Source: SZUA-287 sp036397975 (GTDB taxonomy: Bacteria > Bacteroidota > Ignavibacteria > UBA10030 > UBA6906). From it: a DNA stretch of 7,159 nt. A program made the position numbers and the translations under genes. Positions within the stretch are counted from its first letter, which is position 1, and each line of letters begins with the position of its first letter. The stretch lies in the NCBI GenBank assembly GCA_036397975.1, contig DASWHW010000230.1, positions 1 to 7,159 of the forward strand, read 5' to 3'. Of this stretch, positions 1 to 6,709 are shown one piece after another. The notes under the pieces are model-generated. The model saw only the letters and a list, made by a program, of their open reading frames with translations. It ran no database searches and was not told the DNA's origin.

Positions 1-672
1 AAAAATGATTCTTCTTCGATACATGTCGAAAGGCGTATTCTCCACTTTGCCCGCGGCAAATCTTGCATGGAGAAAGTTATGGCGAATCTCCTCCATTGCC
101 GCGAGCAGGTTAAAATCACGCGTCCCCGTATTGTGACCACCGCGGTTCACTAATTCTTCCTCGGAAACCATGTGGCACTCGAAGCACTTGGACGCCAGCT
201 GATACAATTCTGCAGGGCGGATCATTCCTCGTGCCAAGCTCATTTCTCTCCTTGCTTCTCGCTGCGCGGCATCCTCATTTGGCCGTACCGTATTATGGAG
301 GTTCAGCCAATCTTTTGCTGGCCCGTGACATGATTCGCACGATACGCCGGCAACACCGACCGCCCCCACTCCAACCTTCACGCCAGTGTAATGACATTTC
401 ACGCAGACGCTGTTGTTGTTCATACTCAGGACGCCCATCCGCAACTTGACATACTCAGCAGTTTCGTAATGGTCATCCACATTTGAATGACGTGCGTGTC
501 CGGTTTCTTCCCACACGGCAAACTCCTTCCGGTGGCATGAACCACACTCACGAGGAGAAACGATTTTTGAGCCGTCATGCCAGAGGGCGTGATCGTTCCT
601 GGCTTGCGCAAAAGTGGAAAGAGAAATTCCTAACAGTGACCAGATCAATGGATGAATGATCTTTGAGCCCAT
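1..672 (-). CDS. Multiheme cytochrome c, c554-like (N-terminal 224 residues; 3' end outside window)
   Basis: The frame from ATG 672 is open to base 1. The N-terminus MGSKIIHPLIWSLLGISLSTF followed by AQA is a signal peptide (cleavage near residue 22-24). Four CxxCH heme sites are visible: residues 43-47 (CGSCH), 90-94 (CVKCH), 112-116 (CESCH) and 163-167 (CFECH). The first is in C-x-x-C-H-x(3)-F-x(2)-W-x(2)-T-x-H-A, the same spacing as the first heme site of the pentaheme cytochrome upstream. CESCHGPAKDW, then a later GGHN (178-181) and IRHNF (196-200), match the pattern of c554-family cytochromes, where such His residues are plausible distal ligands. More heme sites may lie beyond the edge. 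The ribosome site is weak, but the start is only 2 bases after the barrel gene's stop, so translation is probably coupled. It is expected to be a periplasmic or surface electron-transfer protein that works with the barrel and the pentaheme cytochrome. Confidence 0.9.
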   Translation of the reverse strand, partial: MGSKIIHPLIWSLLGISLSTFAQARNDHALWHDGSKIVSPRECGSCHRKEFAVWEETGHARHSNVDDHYETAEYVKLRMGVLSMNNNSVCVKCHYTGVKVGVGAVGVAGVSCESCHGPAKDWLNLHNTVRPNEDAAQREARREMSLARGMIRPAELYQLASKCFECHMVSEEELVNRGGHNTGTRDFNLLAAMEEIRHNFLHARFAAGKVENTPFDMYRRRIIF

Positions 673-674
673 GG

Positions 675-2120
675 TTAGAGTGAAACCGCTATTTCAAATC
701 GGGCCCCGTACAGCATTTGATCAGCTGGTTTTACATTATTGACGAGGAAGACGTATCCACCCGCTCCATCGATTTGAACCAGGAATCGTTGTCCGAGCGC
801 CACTTGATAGCGCATTCCAACAGCCGCGGCAGATTGTCCGGTGTCCTTGTAACCATAGCGTCCACCCAGCTCAAAGACCAACTGCTGCCGATTGCTCGCA
901 AAGAACAACTGGTATCCGAGGGAGCTACCGACGACATTATCAGCAAAAGTGGTGAGCGCAGACCCAAACCTCCCCAAACCGGCGCCGGAAAAGAGAACAC
1001 CTGCGCTCGGCGCAAGCGGTCCGCCAACACCGGGATCGCGTGCAGCAGATCTGTACCTGTCGAGACCGGCAAAGAGGTTCAGGTACAGAAAGTTGTGAGT
1101 ACGGAGGGGCGACCATCCAAGTTGGGTCATGAACAACGCACCCGACCTATTGTAATCAGTCTCAGTTCCTATCGGGTAGGAACCAACAAGTCGAAACGTC
1201 GCATTCGTTGATCCAAGTCTGGAAACACTGCTCAGTCCGGCGTAAATGCCATCACCGGTGCTATTCTTCGCATCGACGTAGATAACATCAAATGCAACAG
1301 TGCTTGCACGTGTATCGAGCTCGGTAAGGAGGGCAACCAGTTGTGCATCCTTGTCTTCAACATTCAGACTCGCTGACAGACGATTAATCTTATTCCATCC
1401 ATACATGAGAGACCAGCGAAAATTGATCGCGCCGAACCACTTCATATTGATGCGGGTAATCCCGGCCGCATCGATGTTATCGTTAATCAGCACTCCTTCC
1501 TGGAAACTCACGAACTGTCGCCCAACAGAAAGACCAAAATCAAGTCCATGCCGATCGAATGGATCGAGATCGGGAAAGAGCTCACCAAAGTCTCCTTCAA
1601 AAAACAACGTGGTGATCTCAGCGTTGAGTTGATCCTTGAATTCCTTAGGCCCCCCACGAAATGTGTAATTCGTGAACATTCCCTTTTCGTCGAGCGGTCG
1701 AATCCCTATGAGGATTCTTTCTGTGAAGGTAAGATAGAGATTGCCGAACAGGTCAAGACGATTCGACCATTCTTGCACGGGCGCTTTTGATCTCCCGAAA
1801 GACTGCACTGCGGTCCGCAGACTCCCGAACACGATGAAGTATGGTTGCCATACGGCGCCGCCTGGAATCTGGAACCCGCCTTGGAGGTTTCCGGGTCCAA
1901 GGAAGTTTTCACCGATTTCTATGAACGGGCCGTTCCGGGAAGGAAAGGTTTCCAGTTGAAGCGGAATTGCTTCACCTGAAAGCCGGCTTCTTCGATGTGC
2001 CTCTTCGCTCAAATTCCAATGGTCTTGTGCCGGCACCAAGTTGTGCGTCACTGCGAACGCAACAAAACTGAATGCGAATCTGCGGAAACAAAAAAAAGAT
2101 TTCTTGGGTGGCGTTTTCAT
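675..2120 (-). CDS. Putative outer-membrane beta-barrel (porin-like) protein, located between two multiheme cytochrome genes
   Basis: 481 residues, with a start supported by AGGAGG 8 bases upstream. It has a signal peptide at about 1-31 (PPKK, then FAFSFVAFAVTHNLVPA, cleavage before Gln32). After a polar 60-residue segment the chain shows repeated amphipathic strands with aromatic ends, for example LDLFGNLYLTF (122-132), ILIGIRPL (136-143), HGLDFGLSVGRQF (191-203), FRWSLMYGW (234-242), NFLYLNLFAGL (343-353), YQLFFAS (403-409), LVFELGGRYGY (414-424) and GARFEIAVSL (472-481). This is the look of a large barrel of perhaps 16-20 strands. A GRQ at 200-202 followed by an acidic loop (GVLINDNID) recalls substrate-porin/alginate-export folds, but I cannot place it in a named family. 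It ends in Leu rather than Phe/Trp/Tyr, which is less usual for a barrel. Position suggests that it houses or docks one of the cytochromes. Its TAA lies 2 bases before the next ATG. Confidence 0.75.
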   Translation of the reverse strand: MKTPPKKSFFCFRRFAFSFVAFAVTHNLVPAQDHWNLSEEAHRRSRLSGEAIPLQLETFPSRNGPFIEIGENFLGPGNLQGGFQIPGGAVWQPYFIVFGSLRTAVQSFGRSKAPVQEWSNRLDLFGNLYLTFTERILIGIRPLDEKGMFTNYTFRGGPKEFKDQLNAEITTLFFEGDFGELFPDLDPFDRHGLDFGLSVGRQFVSFQEGVLINDNIDAAGITRINMKWFGAINFRWSLMYGWNKINRLSASLNVEDKDAQLVALLTELDTRASTVAFDVIYVDAKNSTGDGIYAGLSSVSRLGSTNATFRLVGSYPIGTETDYNRSGALFMTQLGWSPLRTHNFLYLNLFAGLDRYRSAARDPGVGGPLAPSAGVLFSGAGLGRFGSALTTFADNVVGSSLGYQLFFASNRQQLVFELGGRYGYKDTGQSAAAVGMRYQVALGQRFLVQIDGAGGYVFLVNNVKPADQMLYGARFEIAVSL

Positions 2121-3940
2121 GGCTGGTTCCTCCTGGTGAAGCTGGTTGACTCTGGCCCGGGGAGAGCACTTATCCTGCCGGGTTGGAGTTCCACATCGCG
2201 TTCCTGCACTGTCAGATACCCAGCGAGAATCCCCTTCGCAATATCTTGGGGAGACATGTTGTAGTCAAAACCGACGTCCTTGATCTCACTCACGAGGTTC
2301 ACCGGAACCATTCCAGCGATAATCTTGAGGTTTACCTTGTATGGCGGAGAGGTTCCAGCAAGGGCATCTTCATCCACCTGGTAGTTCGGCCAATCATCTG
2401 CTAACGGGGGGATTACCTTTCGATGCTTTCGCGCCGCGGTCGGCCGGCCAAGTAACACCGTGGATGAAGTTGATGGACGAAGGAATGGAGATGCACTCGG
2501 CGAATAATTCACGGCAAGAATCTGCTCACGCTCACCACCCCGATTCATGCGCACAACAATCTTTGTTTGAAGACTGAACAAAAATTCATCTCGCGGAACA
2601 TCGCCATTGTGGACATAGAGCGAATGCAAGTCGCGGAGGTCTCCGTTCGGATCGAAATCACCGGAACGAAAAACAACAGTCCCTTTGCTGTCGGTGACAG
2701 TTACCCGAAGGAACACAACACGCTCAGCGTCAAATCCGGTGGGGATGCTGTGGCCGTCCGTACCATTCTTAAACTGGACGCTGAAGCTGATTCCTCGAGG
2801 ACCGCTTTCATCGACTTCGACGTCACCAAGTTGGTACCCGGCTTGAAGAATCTGCAGGCGTTGTTTCTTGATATCTTCGAGAAGCCGCTGATTCGCGTCA
2901 AGAGCCTTGCGGGCATCAATCCGATCCTCAATTTTGACCCATCGTGGTGGAAATTTATAATCCTTCTGTTTTCTCTTTTCCCACTCTGTTGTTCCCCAGC
3001 CTTCTTCATGTTTAAAAGTAAGCCACTCGCGCATTGTTGCAAGCTGGGCGGCGTCAGAATTGTGCGGAAACAGTCCTGGATGAATAACCGAATAATCGGG
3101 GCCCGCGAACATATGGTTTGTTCGCTTCCTCGGTTTTGATTCCTTGCCGCCGATTTTCGCCGCCGGTGCCTGTGCATAGCCTGAATTCTTGCCGGGAATC
3201 AGACCCATGTGACAATCCTGGCAGGACACACCATCGCCAGACGCCGGTGACGACTTGTAATCGCTGAATGCTTCTTCAAGACGGAATCCGTTTACCAGGT
3301 TAACATCGTGACATGTTCCGCAGAAACCCGAGGTCGAAATTTGTTCAAGCACGATGACATCCGTATGGATATTCCGGCTGTCGATCGCGCGGTTCGTGTT
3401 CACATTGTATTCTCCACTGGCGATAACCCTCTTGAGCTCCTTATTTCCCGTCGGTCCGTACATTGCGTCAAAGAGATCGCCCTTCACAATTGCCAGCCGA
3501 CCGCTTGCCTTCCCAAAGGGCTTCTCCAGGCGATGGCATACAATGCATGTGATGCCCTCTCGTGAGGCGGGGTGGCGGTCCATGTTGGACATGAACCCCT
3601 CCTCTTCCCGATTCATCCCAATTTGAGTATGGCACCGGACACAAAAGTCCCCGTTTGTTCCATTCGTTTCTTTCACAATAGTCGCGGACATCGCATTGAA
3701 GACCGGACTCAATTGGGCGTATGCATGGGCAGAAACGGACCATTCCCGATAGTGATCGGGATGGCATGTCTTACATGTAATCGCCGAAGGGTAGTTCTTC
3801 TCTTCGAACAGACGATTAAAGTCCTTGCGAGCTTCTTCCTGGGCATACGTGCCAACTGCACCGAGAAGGAACCCAGAAATGAGAAACACCCACTGTAATT
3901 CCCAACAGCCGCGACGCCGATTGAACTGGTGCAAGTACAT
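2117..3940 (-). CDS. Pentaheme cytochrome c (c554-like heme core with long heme-free C-terminal domain)
   Basis: 607 residues. ATG 3940 is chosen because AAAGGAGA sits 7 bases upstream; a TTG at 3946 lies almost on top of that site. The N-terminus is an export signal (RRR, then hydrophobic WVFLISGFLLGAVGTYA, cleavage near residue 34). Five CxxCH heme c sites occur at residues 56-60 (CKTCH), 100-104 (CVRCH), 132-136 (CIVCH), 207-211 (CGTCH) and 240-244 (CQDCH). The first lies in C-x-x-C-H-x(3)-Y-x(2)-W-x(2)-S-x-H-A, the start typical of cytochrome c554-type multiheme proteins; His72 is a candidate distal ligand. An NHMFAG stretch at about 275-280 may supply another. Residues 336-370 look helical. 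From about 380 on there is a beta-rich domain with GHSIPTG (396-402) and no heme site. Heme is attached in the periplasm by the Ccm/Ccs system. The likely role is electron transfer at the outer membrane with the barrel encoded next; donor and acceptor are unknown. The TGA stop overlaps the next ATG. Confidence 0.92.
   Translation of the reverse strand: MYLHQFNRRRGCWELQWVFLISGFLLGAVGTYAQEEARKDFNRLFEEKNYPSAITCKTCHPDHYREWSVSAHAYAQLSPVFNAMSATIVKETNGTNGDFCVRCHTQIGMNREEEGFMSNMDRHPASREGITCIVCHRLEKPFGKASGRLAIVKGDLFDAMYGPTGNKELKRVIASGEYNVNTNRAIDSRNIHTDVIVLEQISTSGFCGTCHDVNLVNGFRLEEAFSDYKSSPASGDGVSCQDCHMGLIPGKNSGYAQAPAAKIGGKESKPRKRTNHMFAGPDYSVIHPGLFPHNSDAAQLATMREWLTFKHEEGWGTTEWEKRKQKDYKFPPRWVKIEDRIDARKALDANQRLLEDIKKQRLQILQAGYQLGDVEVDESGPRGISFSVQFKNGTDGHSIPTGFDAERVVFLRVTVTDSKGTVVFRSGDFDPNGDLRDLHSLYVHNGDVPRDEFLFSLQTKIVVRMNRGGEREQILAVNYSPSASPFLRPSTSSTVLLGRPTAARKHRKVIPPLADDWPNYQVDEDALAGTSPPYKVNLKIIAGMVPVNLVSEIKDVGFDYNMSPQDIAKGILAGYLTVQERDVELQPGRISALPGPESTSFTRRNQP
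2129..2134 (-). promoter_or_regulatory. Ribosome binding site of the beta-barrel gene
   Basis: A perfect AGGAGG on the minus strand, 8 bases before ATG 2120. It lies inside the last codons of the cytochrome gene, whose TGA overlaps this ATG. It is the strongest such site in the window, consistent with high expression of the barrel. Confidence 0.88.
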
Positions 3941-3946
3941 AAACAA

Positions 3947-3954
3947 TCTCCTTT
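3947..3954 (-). promoter_or_regulatory. Ribosome binding site of the pentaheme cytochrome gene
   Basis: AAAGGAGA on the minus strand, with GGAG ending 7 bases before ATG 3940. It fixes the start at 3940 rather than the TTG at 3946. Its first As belong to the TAA stop of the upstream TPR gene, which suggests ribosome hand-over. Confidence 0.85.
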
Positions 3955-5434
3955 AGTTGGATGTGGTGAGTAGTGAGATAATTTTTGGAGAAATAATTTT
4001 TGAATCGAATTTGAAAGCACCATTCGTCGATTTCAGTTTTTGGTACGCGCTAACAGCTTTACCCTGCAGTTCATCATTTTCTTTTCCGCTCATGAAATAC
4101 TGGGCGGCGTACGAGCAGGCAAGGTATGCATATGCCGCGGTCGCTGGCATCTCACTTTGCGAAACCTCCGTCAGCTGTTTGATCGATTCTTCATACTCCC
4201 CCTGGAAATACGACCGCAGTCCACGCCGCACTTTTTCTTCCATTGCGTTCATGGATGAAAGGTACCGCGCTGCATCTGCGTTGTTTGCCTCGAGGAGTTG
4301 CGCACCCTGGAATTTCTCGCGTGCCTTCAAAAAATCCCCCTTCTTCGCAAAGGCAGTCCCTTCATCGATCAGGGTGCGGACCCGTTCCGCGATCTGCGTC
4401 CCGCTTCGCGACTTTTTTATTGTCTCGATGTAGTTCCGGGCTTTGGTATTGTTTCGGTCATTTGCAAGCACAGCAATAAATTTTTCTTCTGCCTGATCGG
4501 GTTGTTTGGATTTCAAGAAGCGCTCCCCTTCCGCCATCAATCGTGCGACGTCTTCCCGTTGAGCAATTCGTTGCAGGTACGACTGCGCTCCGGCATGGGT
4601 ACTCTCTTTCTGCAGCACAGATTCAAAAAGCTTCTTTGCCCCTGCATACGCTCCCCTGTCAAAGAATGTCACCCCCTGCTGAAACTCTTTTCGCACTGTA
4701 GCAACGCGGTCGCGCTCGTTCCGAATGCGTTGCATATAGTCCTTTGCTCCGGTGTGGTTTGCGTCGAGTGCAAGAACGCCGGAGAATTTCTTCTCCGCAC
4801 CATCAAGGTTTTTCTGATTGAAGAAACCGACACCCGCATTGAAGTCCTCGCTGATTCGTTCCTGCTTCGACTTCTCCGCCTTCGTCGCTTCCGCCTTCTG
4901 AAGCTGGCCGTCGATCAACTTTATGTATTTTTTTGCCTCTGTGTTGGCAGGATCGGCAGCAAGAATTTTTTCAAAAGCGTTTTTCGCGGCGGCGTAATTA
5001 GCCTGGTTGTATCGGTCCACCGCGGCTGCAACTTCGGCTGCCAGTCGTGCACCTGGATTGAGCTTCGCATCCGCGAGTTGCAGATAATGGGCGAGAATCT
5101 TCCGCGCATCGTCATCCTTTGCGGCGTCTTGTACCGCGCCAATTTGCTGGGATCGTTGCAGATCATCCAGTGCCTTCTGGTACTGGCCGAGTTCATAGTA
5201 TGCCATACCGCGATACACATAGGGAAAGTAATCGATGAACCGAAGGCCGTACGTTTTCGCGTTCGCCTTCTCTTCATCCTTCTCGGTGATCGCCTCTGAC
5301 ATTTGCCGGACAACATTTTCCCACTGTTGCGCCTTCAGCGCATCCATTCCTCTCTCGTAACTATCGTACCACTGCGCCGAAGCCGCCGCGGGGAAGATGA
5401 TGAACAGTGTGCAGAGAATCGCAGAACGGTTCAT
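3953..5434 (-). CDS. Exported TPR-repeat protein (TPR protein 2, paralogue of its upstream neighbour)
   Basis: 493 residues. It has a signal peptide (MNRSAILCTLFIIFPAAASA, probable cleavage before Gln21). The start ATG overlaps the previous gene's TGA stop and is preceded by a GAGGG ribosome site 7 bases away. Residues 22-101 carry one copy of the WYxxYE...TYGLRFI-PY module that its neighbour has twice. Five imperfect repeats follow, at about 139-173, 199-237, 252-290, 301-339 and 357-395. Each has a small/Gly residue, an aromatic pair, 'A..KF..VL' and a closing 'A..Y...I'. The repeat spacing is about 49-56 residues, and charged helices, probably coiled-coil, fill the gaps (for example 175-196 and 239-252). 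Residues 405-490 match the upstream protein's C-terminus, ending in an 'ISPKI' motif. It is probably a periplasmic, all-helical interaction protein. Partners are unknown; the operon suggests the cytochromes or barrels. No enzyme motif is visible. Confidence 0.88.
   Translation of the reverse strand: MNRSAILCTLFIIFPAAASAQWYDSYERGMDALKAQQWENVVRQMSEAITEKDEEKANAKTYGLRFIDYFPYVYRGMAYYELGQYQKALDDLQRSQQIGAVQDAAKDDDARKILAHYLQLADAKLNPGARLAAEVAAAVDRYNQANYAAAKNAFEKILAADPANTEAKKYIKLIDGQLQKAEATKAEKSKQERISEDFNAGVGFFNQKNLDGAEKKFSGVLALDANHTGAKDYMQRIRNERDRVATVRKEFQQGVTFFDRGAYAGAKKLFESVLQKESTHAGAQSYLQRIAQREDVARLMAEGERFLKSKQPDQAEEKFIAVLANDRNNTKARNYIETIKKSRSGTQIAERVRTLIDEGTAFAKKGDFLKAREKFQGAQLLEANNADAARYLSSMNAMEEKVRRGLRSYFQGEYEESIKQLTEVSQSEMPATAAYAYLACSYAAQYFMSGKENDELQGKAVSAYQKLKSTNGAFKFDSKIISPKIISLLTTSN
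4250..5020 (-). repeat. Five imperfect TPR-like protein repeats within TPR protein 2
   Basis: This is repetition at the protein level only. The units start at about residues 139, 199, 252, 301 and 357 of the 493-residue protein. Each follows 'G..F....(Y/L)..A...F..VL......(T/H)..A..Y...I'. The unit spacing of about 49-60 is longer than the canonical 34-residue TPR, because a charged helix is inserted between units. DNA identity between units looks low, so the duplication is old. Confidence 0.75.
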
Positions 5435-6705
5435 CGCTGTTCCCTCTTTTTTCGTGCGGCAAAGAAAAGTTCAAGCACTGAATCCGGGAACACCCTCGCG
5501 TCAAGTACATACGACGGATCAAGCGACAGCACGGTGGCAAACTCCTTTTCGGCAAGGCGAATGCCGGACTTTTCTATGCGATTCGAGGAGAAGTATTTCA
5601 TCGCATGCGCAGAACCCAGAAACGCGTGAAACCCGGGATCCTTCGCGTTTTGCTTCTGAACGGACTGTAAAAGCGCTATAGCACTATCATAATCTCCCAG
5701 AAGAAGGCTCTGAACACCAGCCATATAGTCGTTTTGCTGCTTTCGATAGTCTTCTTTTCCCACAGAGGGCGCATCGCCTGCTGTTGCAGGGATTTTTGCC
5801 ATGTAGGTTCTCGCAACAGAATTGTGAGGATCGAGCTGCATGACCAATCCAAATGATTTCGCCGCCGCCACATACTCTTGTGCATGAAACATCTGAATAG
5901 CTTCCACCAATCTATTACCGACTGCCTCTTTCACATTTTCCGATACCCGACGGCCTCCAACGCGCTTTCTTCTTGCTTCCTTTTCATATTGTTGCAGCAA
6001 CTCGTATTGCTTTGGAAATTCCCTGATCACTCCAAACCTCTCGGACGCTTCAAAGAAATCTATTGCAAGTCCCCACAACCCCTGTTCATAATAGACTGTC
6101 CCTAAATGGTAGTATGGGAGATAGGAGATGTACCACATGCCGTAGGTCCGCAAGTACTGGCGAGGAATACTGTTGTCCACCAATGCGCTCTTGAGAAACT
6201 CTTCAGCCTTGAACCAATCACCCGATTCGAGATATGCAAGGCCCGCTTCATAACTGACATACCACGGCATTCCTGCCGCGGGCAGTGCAGGCTGCACCAC
6301 TTCGGGAAGCTTCTTGTCGGCCAGGGTAATCGGGCGATCACCGGTGAGATTCGCCATGAACTTTTGCATCGCCTCAAGCTCATCCGGAGCGTTTTGTATT
6401 TCTGATTTCTCCGTCTCTTTTTGGAATGACCGGAGTGCTTCCTGTTTCTCGTCCAGATTGATATGGGCAATCCCCATATAATAGTAGGGAAGGTAATTAA
6501 TGAAGCGAAGCCCATAGGTACGTGCTTTGCTCTTCGGGTCGGGCCGCAGGGTCACAGCTTCCTTGAGCAGCATAATTGACTCCCGCCATTTCCCGTCCGC
6601 CTGCGCTTGCAAGGCTTTCTCGTAGACGGCATACCATGGTCCACTCCCCGCTAAAACGTGAAACGAGGTGAGAAGGAATGTAATGACGACGAAGGAGCTT
6701 TTCAT
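5431..6705 (-). CDS. Exported TPR-like protein with two copies of a WYxxYE/TYG-PYY module (TPR protein 1)
   Basis: 424 residues. I chose ATG 6705 because it begins a clean signal peptide (Met-Lys, then hydrophobic FVVITFLLTSFHVLAG, cleavage near residue 20). A longer TTG start at 6771 would overlap the barrel gene and bury the signal. There is no clear Shine-Dalgarno; the start sits 4 bases after the upstream stop, so translation may depend on coupling. Two copies of one module lie at about residues 24-103 and 148-227. Each has W-Y-x-x-Y-E, then exactly 39 residues from the Trp to the Thr of TYG, and 10 more to the Pro of LPYY. Further TPR-like helices lie near 266-300. A C-terminal module (about 330-415) is shared with the next gene. 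The linker at 243-253 is rich in Arg/Lys. Its likely role is a periplasmic protein-protein scaffold or assembly factor for the cytochrome/barrel proteins encoded downstream; this comes from context only. It has no catalytic motif. The TGA stop overlaps the next ATG. Confidence 0.85.
   Translation of the reverse strand: MKSSFVVITFLLTSFHVLAGSGPWYAVYEKALQAQADGKWRESIMLLKEAVTLRPDPKSKARTYGLRFINYLPYYYMGIAHINLDEKQEALRSFQKETEKSEIQNAPDELEAMQKFMANLTGDRPITLADKKLPEVVQPALPAAGMPWYVSYEAGLAYLESGDWFKAEEFLKSALVDNSIPRQYLRTYGMWYISYLPYYHLGTVYYEQGLWGLAIDFFEASERFGVIREFPKQYELLQQYEKEARRKRVGGRRVSENVKEAVGNRLVEAIQMFHAQEYVAAAKSFGLVMQLDPHNSVARTYMAKIPATAGDAPSVGKEDYRKQQNDYMAGVQSLLLGDYDSAIALLQSVQKQNAKDPGFHAFLGSAHAMKYFSSNRIEKSGIRLAEKEFATVLSLDPSYVLDARVFPDSVLELFFAARKKREQR
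5442..5446 (-). promoter_or_regulatory. Ribosome binding site of TPR protein 2
   Basis: GAGGG on the minus strand, 7 bases before ATG 5434. It is embedded in the 3' coding end of TPR protein 1 and supports the overlapping ATGA start. Confidence 0.7.
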
Positions 6706-6709
6706 TTTG

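Noticed and set aside
231..611. Small open frames on both strands in the left 670 bases
   Set aside because: Translation of the minus strand in the frame starting at 672 is continuous to the edge and contains four CxxCH sites and a signal peptide, so these are shadows in other frames.
2567..3139. A 190-codon plus-strand frame opposite the pentaheme cytochrome
   Set aside because: The minus strand here encodes the recognisable heme-free half of the cytochrome; the plus frame has no motif and no plausible start context.
1..3940. Ammonia oxidation role (c554 partner of hydroxylamine oxidoreductase)
   Set aside because: The heme-core pattern resembles c554, but c554-like cores occur in many multiheme cytochromes. 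No hydroxylamine oxidoreductase or other nitrification gene is visible, and the paired barrel does not fit that pathway.
3941..3946. TTG start for the pentaheme cytochrome at 3946
   Set aside because: It lies immediately next to the AAAGGAGA site, too close to be used; ATG 3940 has 7-base spacing.
4298..5299. A 333-codon open frame on the plus strand, antisense to TPR protein 2
   Set aside because: It is the mirror of a Lys/Glu/Ala-rich helical gene, which leaves few stops on the other strand. Its product is a Cys/Phe/Leu-rich mix with no domain or signal-peptide logic, while the minus-strand frame has a signal peptide, repeats and a paralogue next door.
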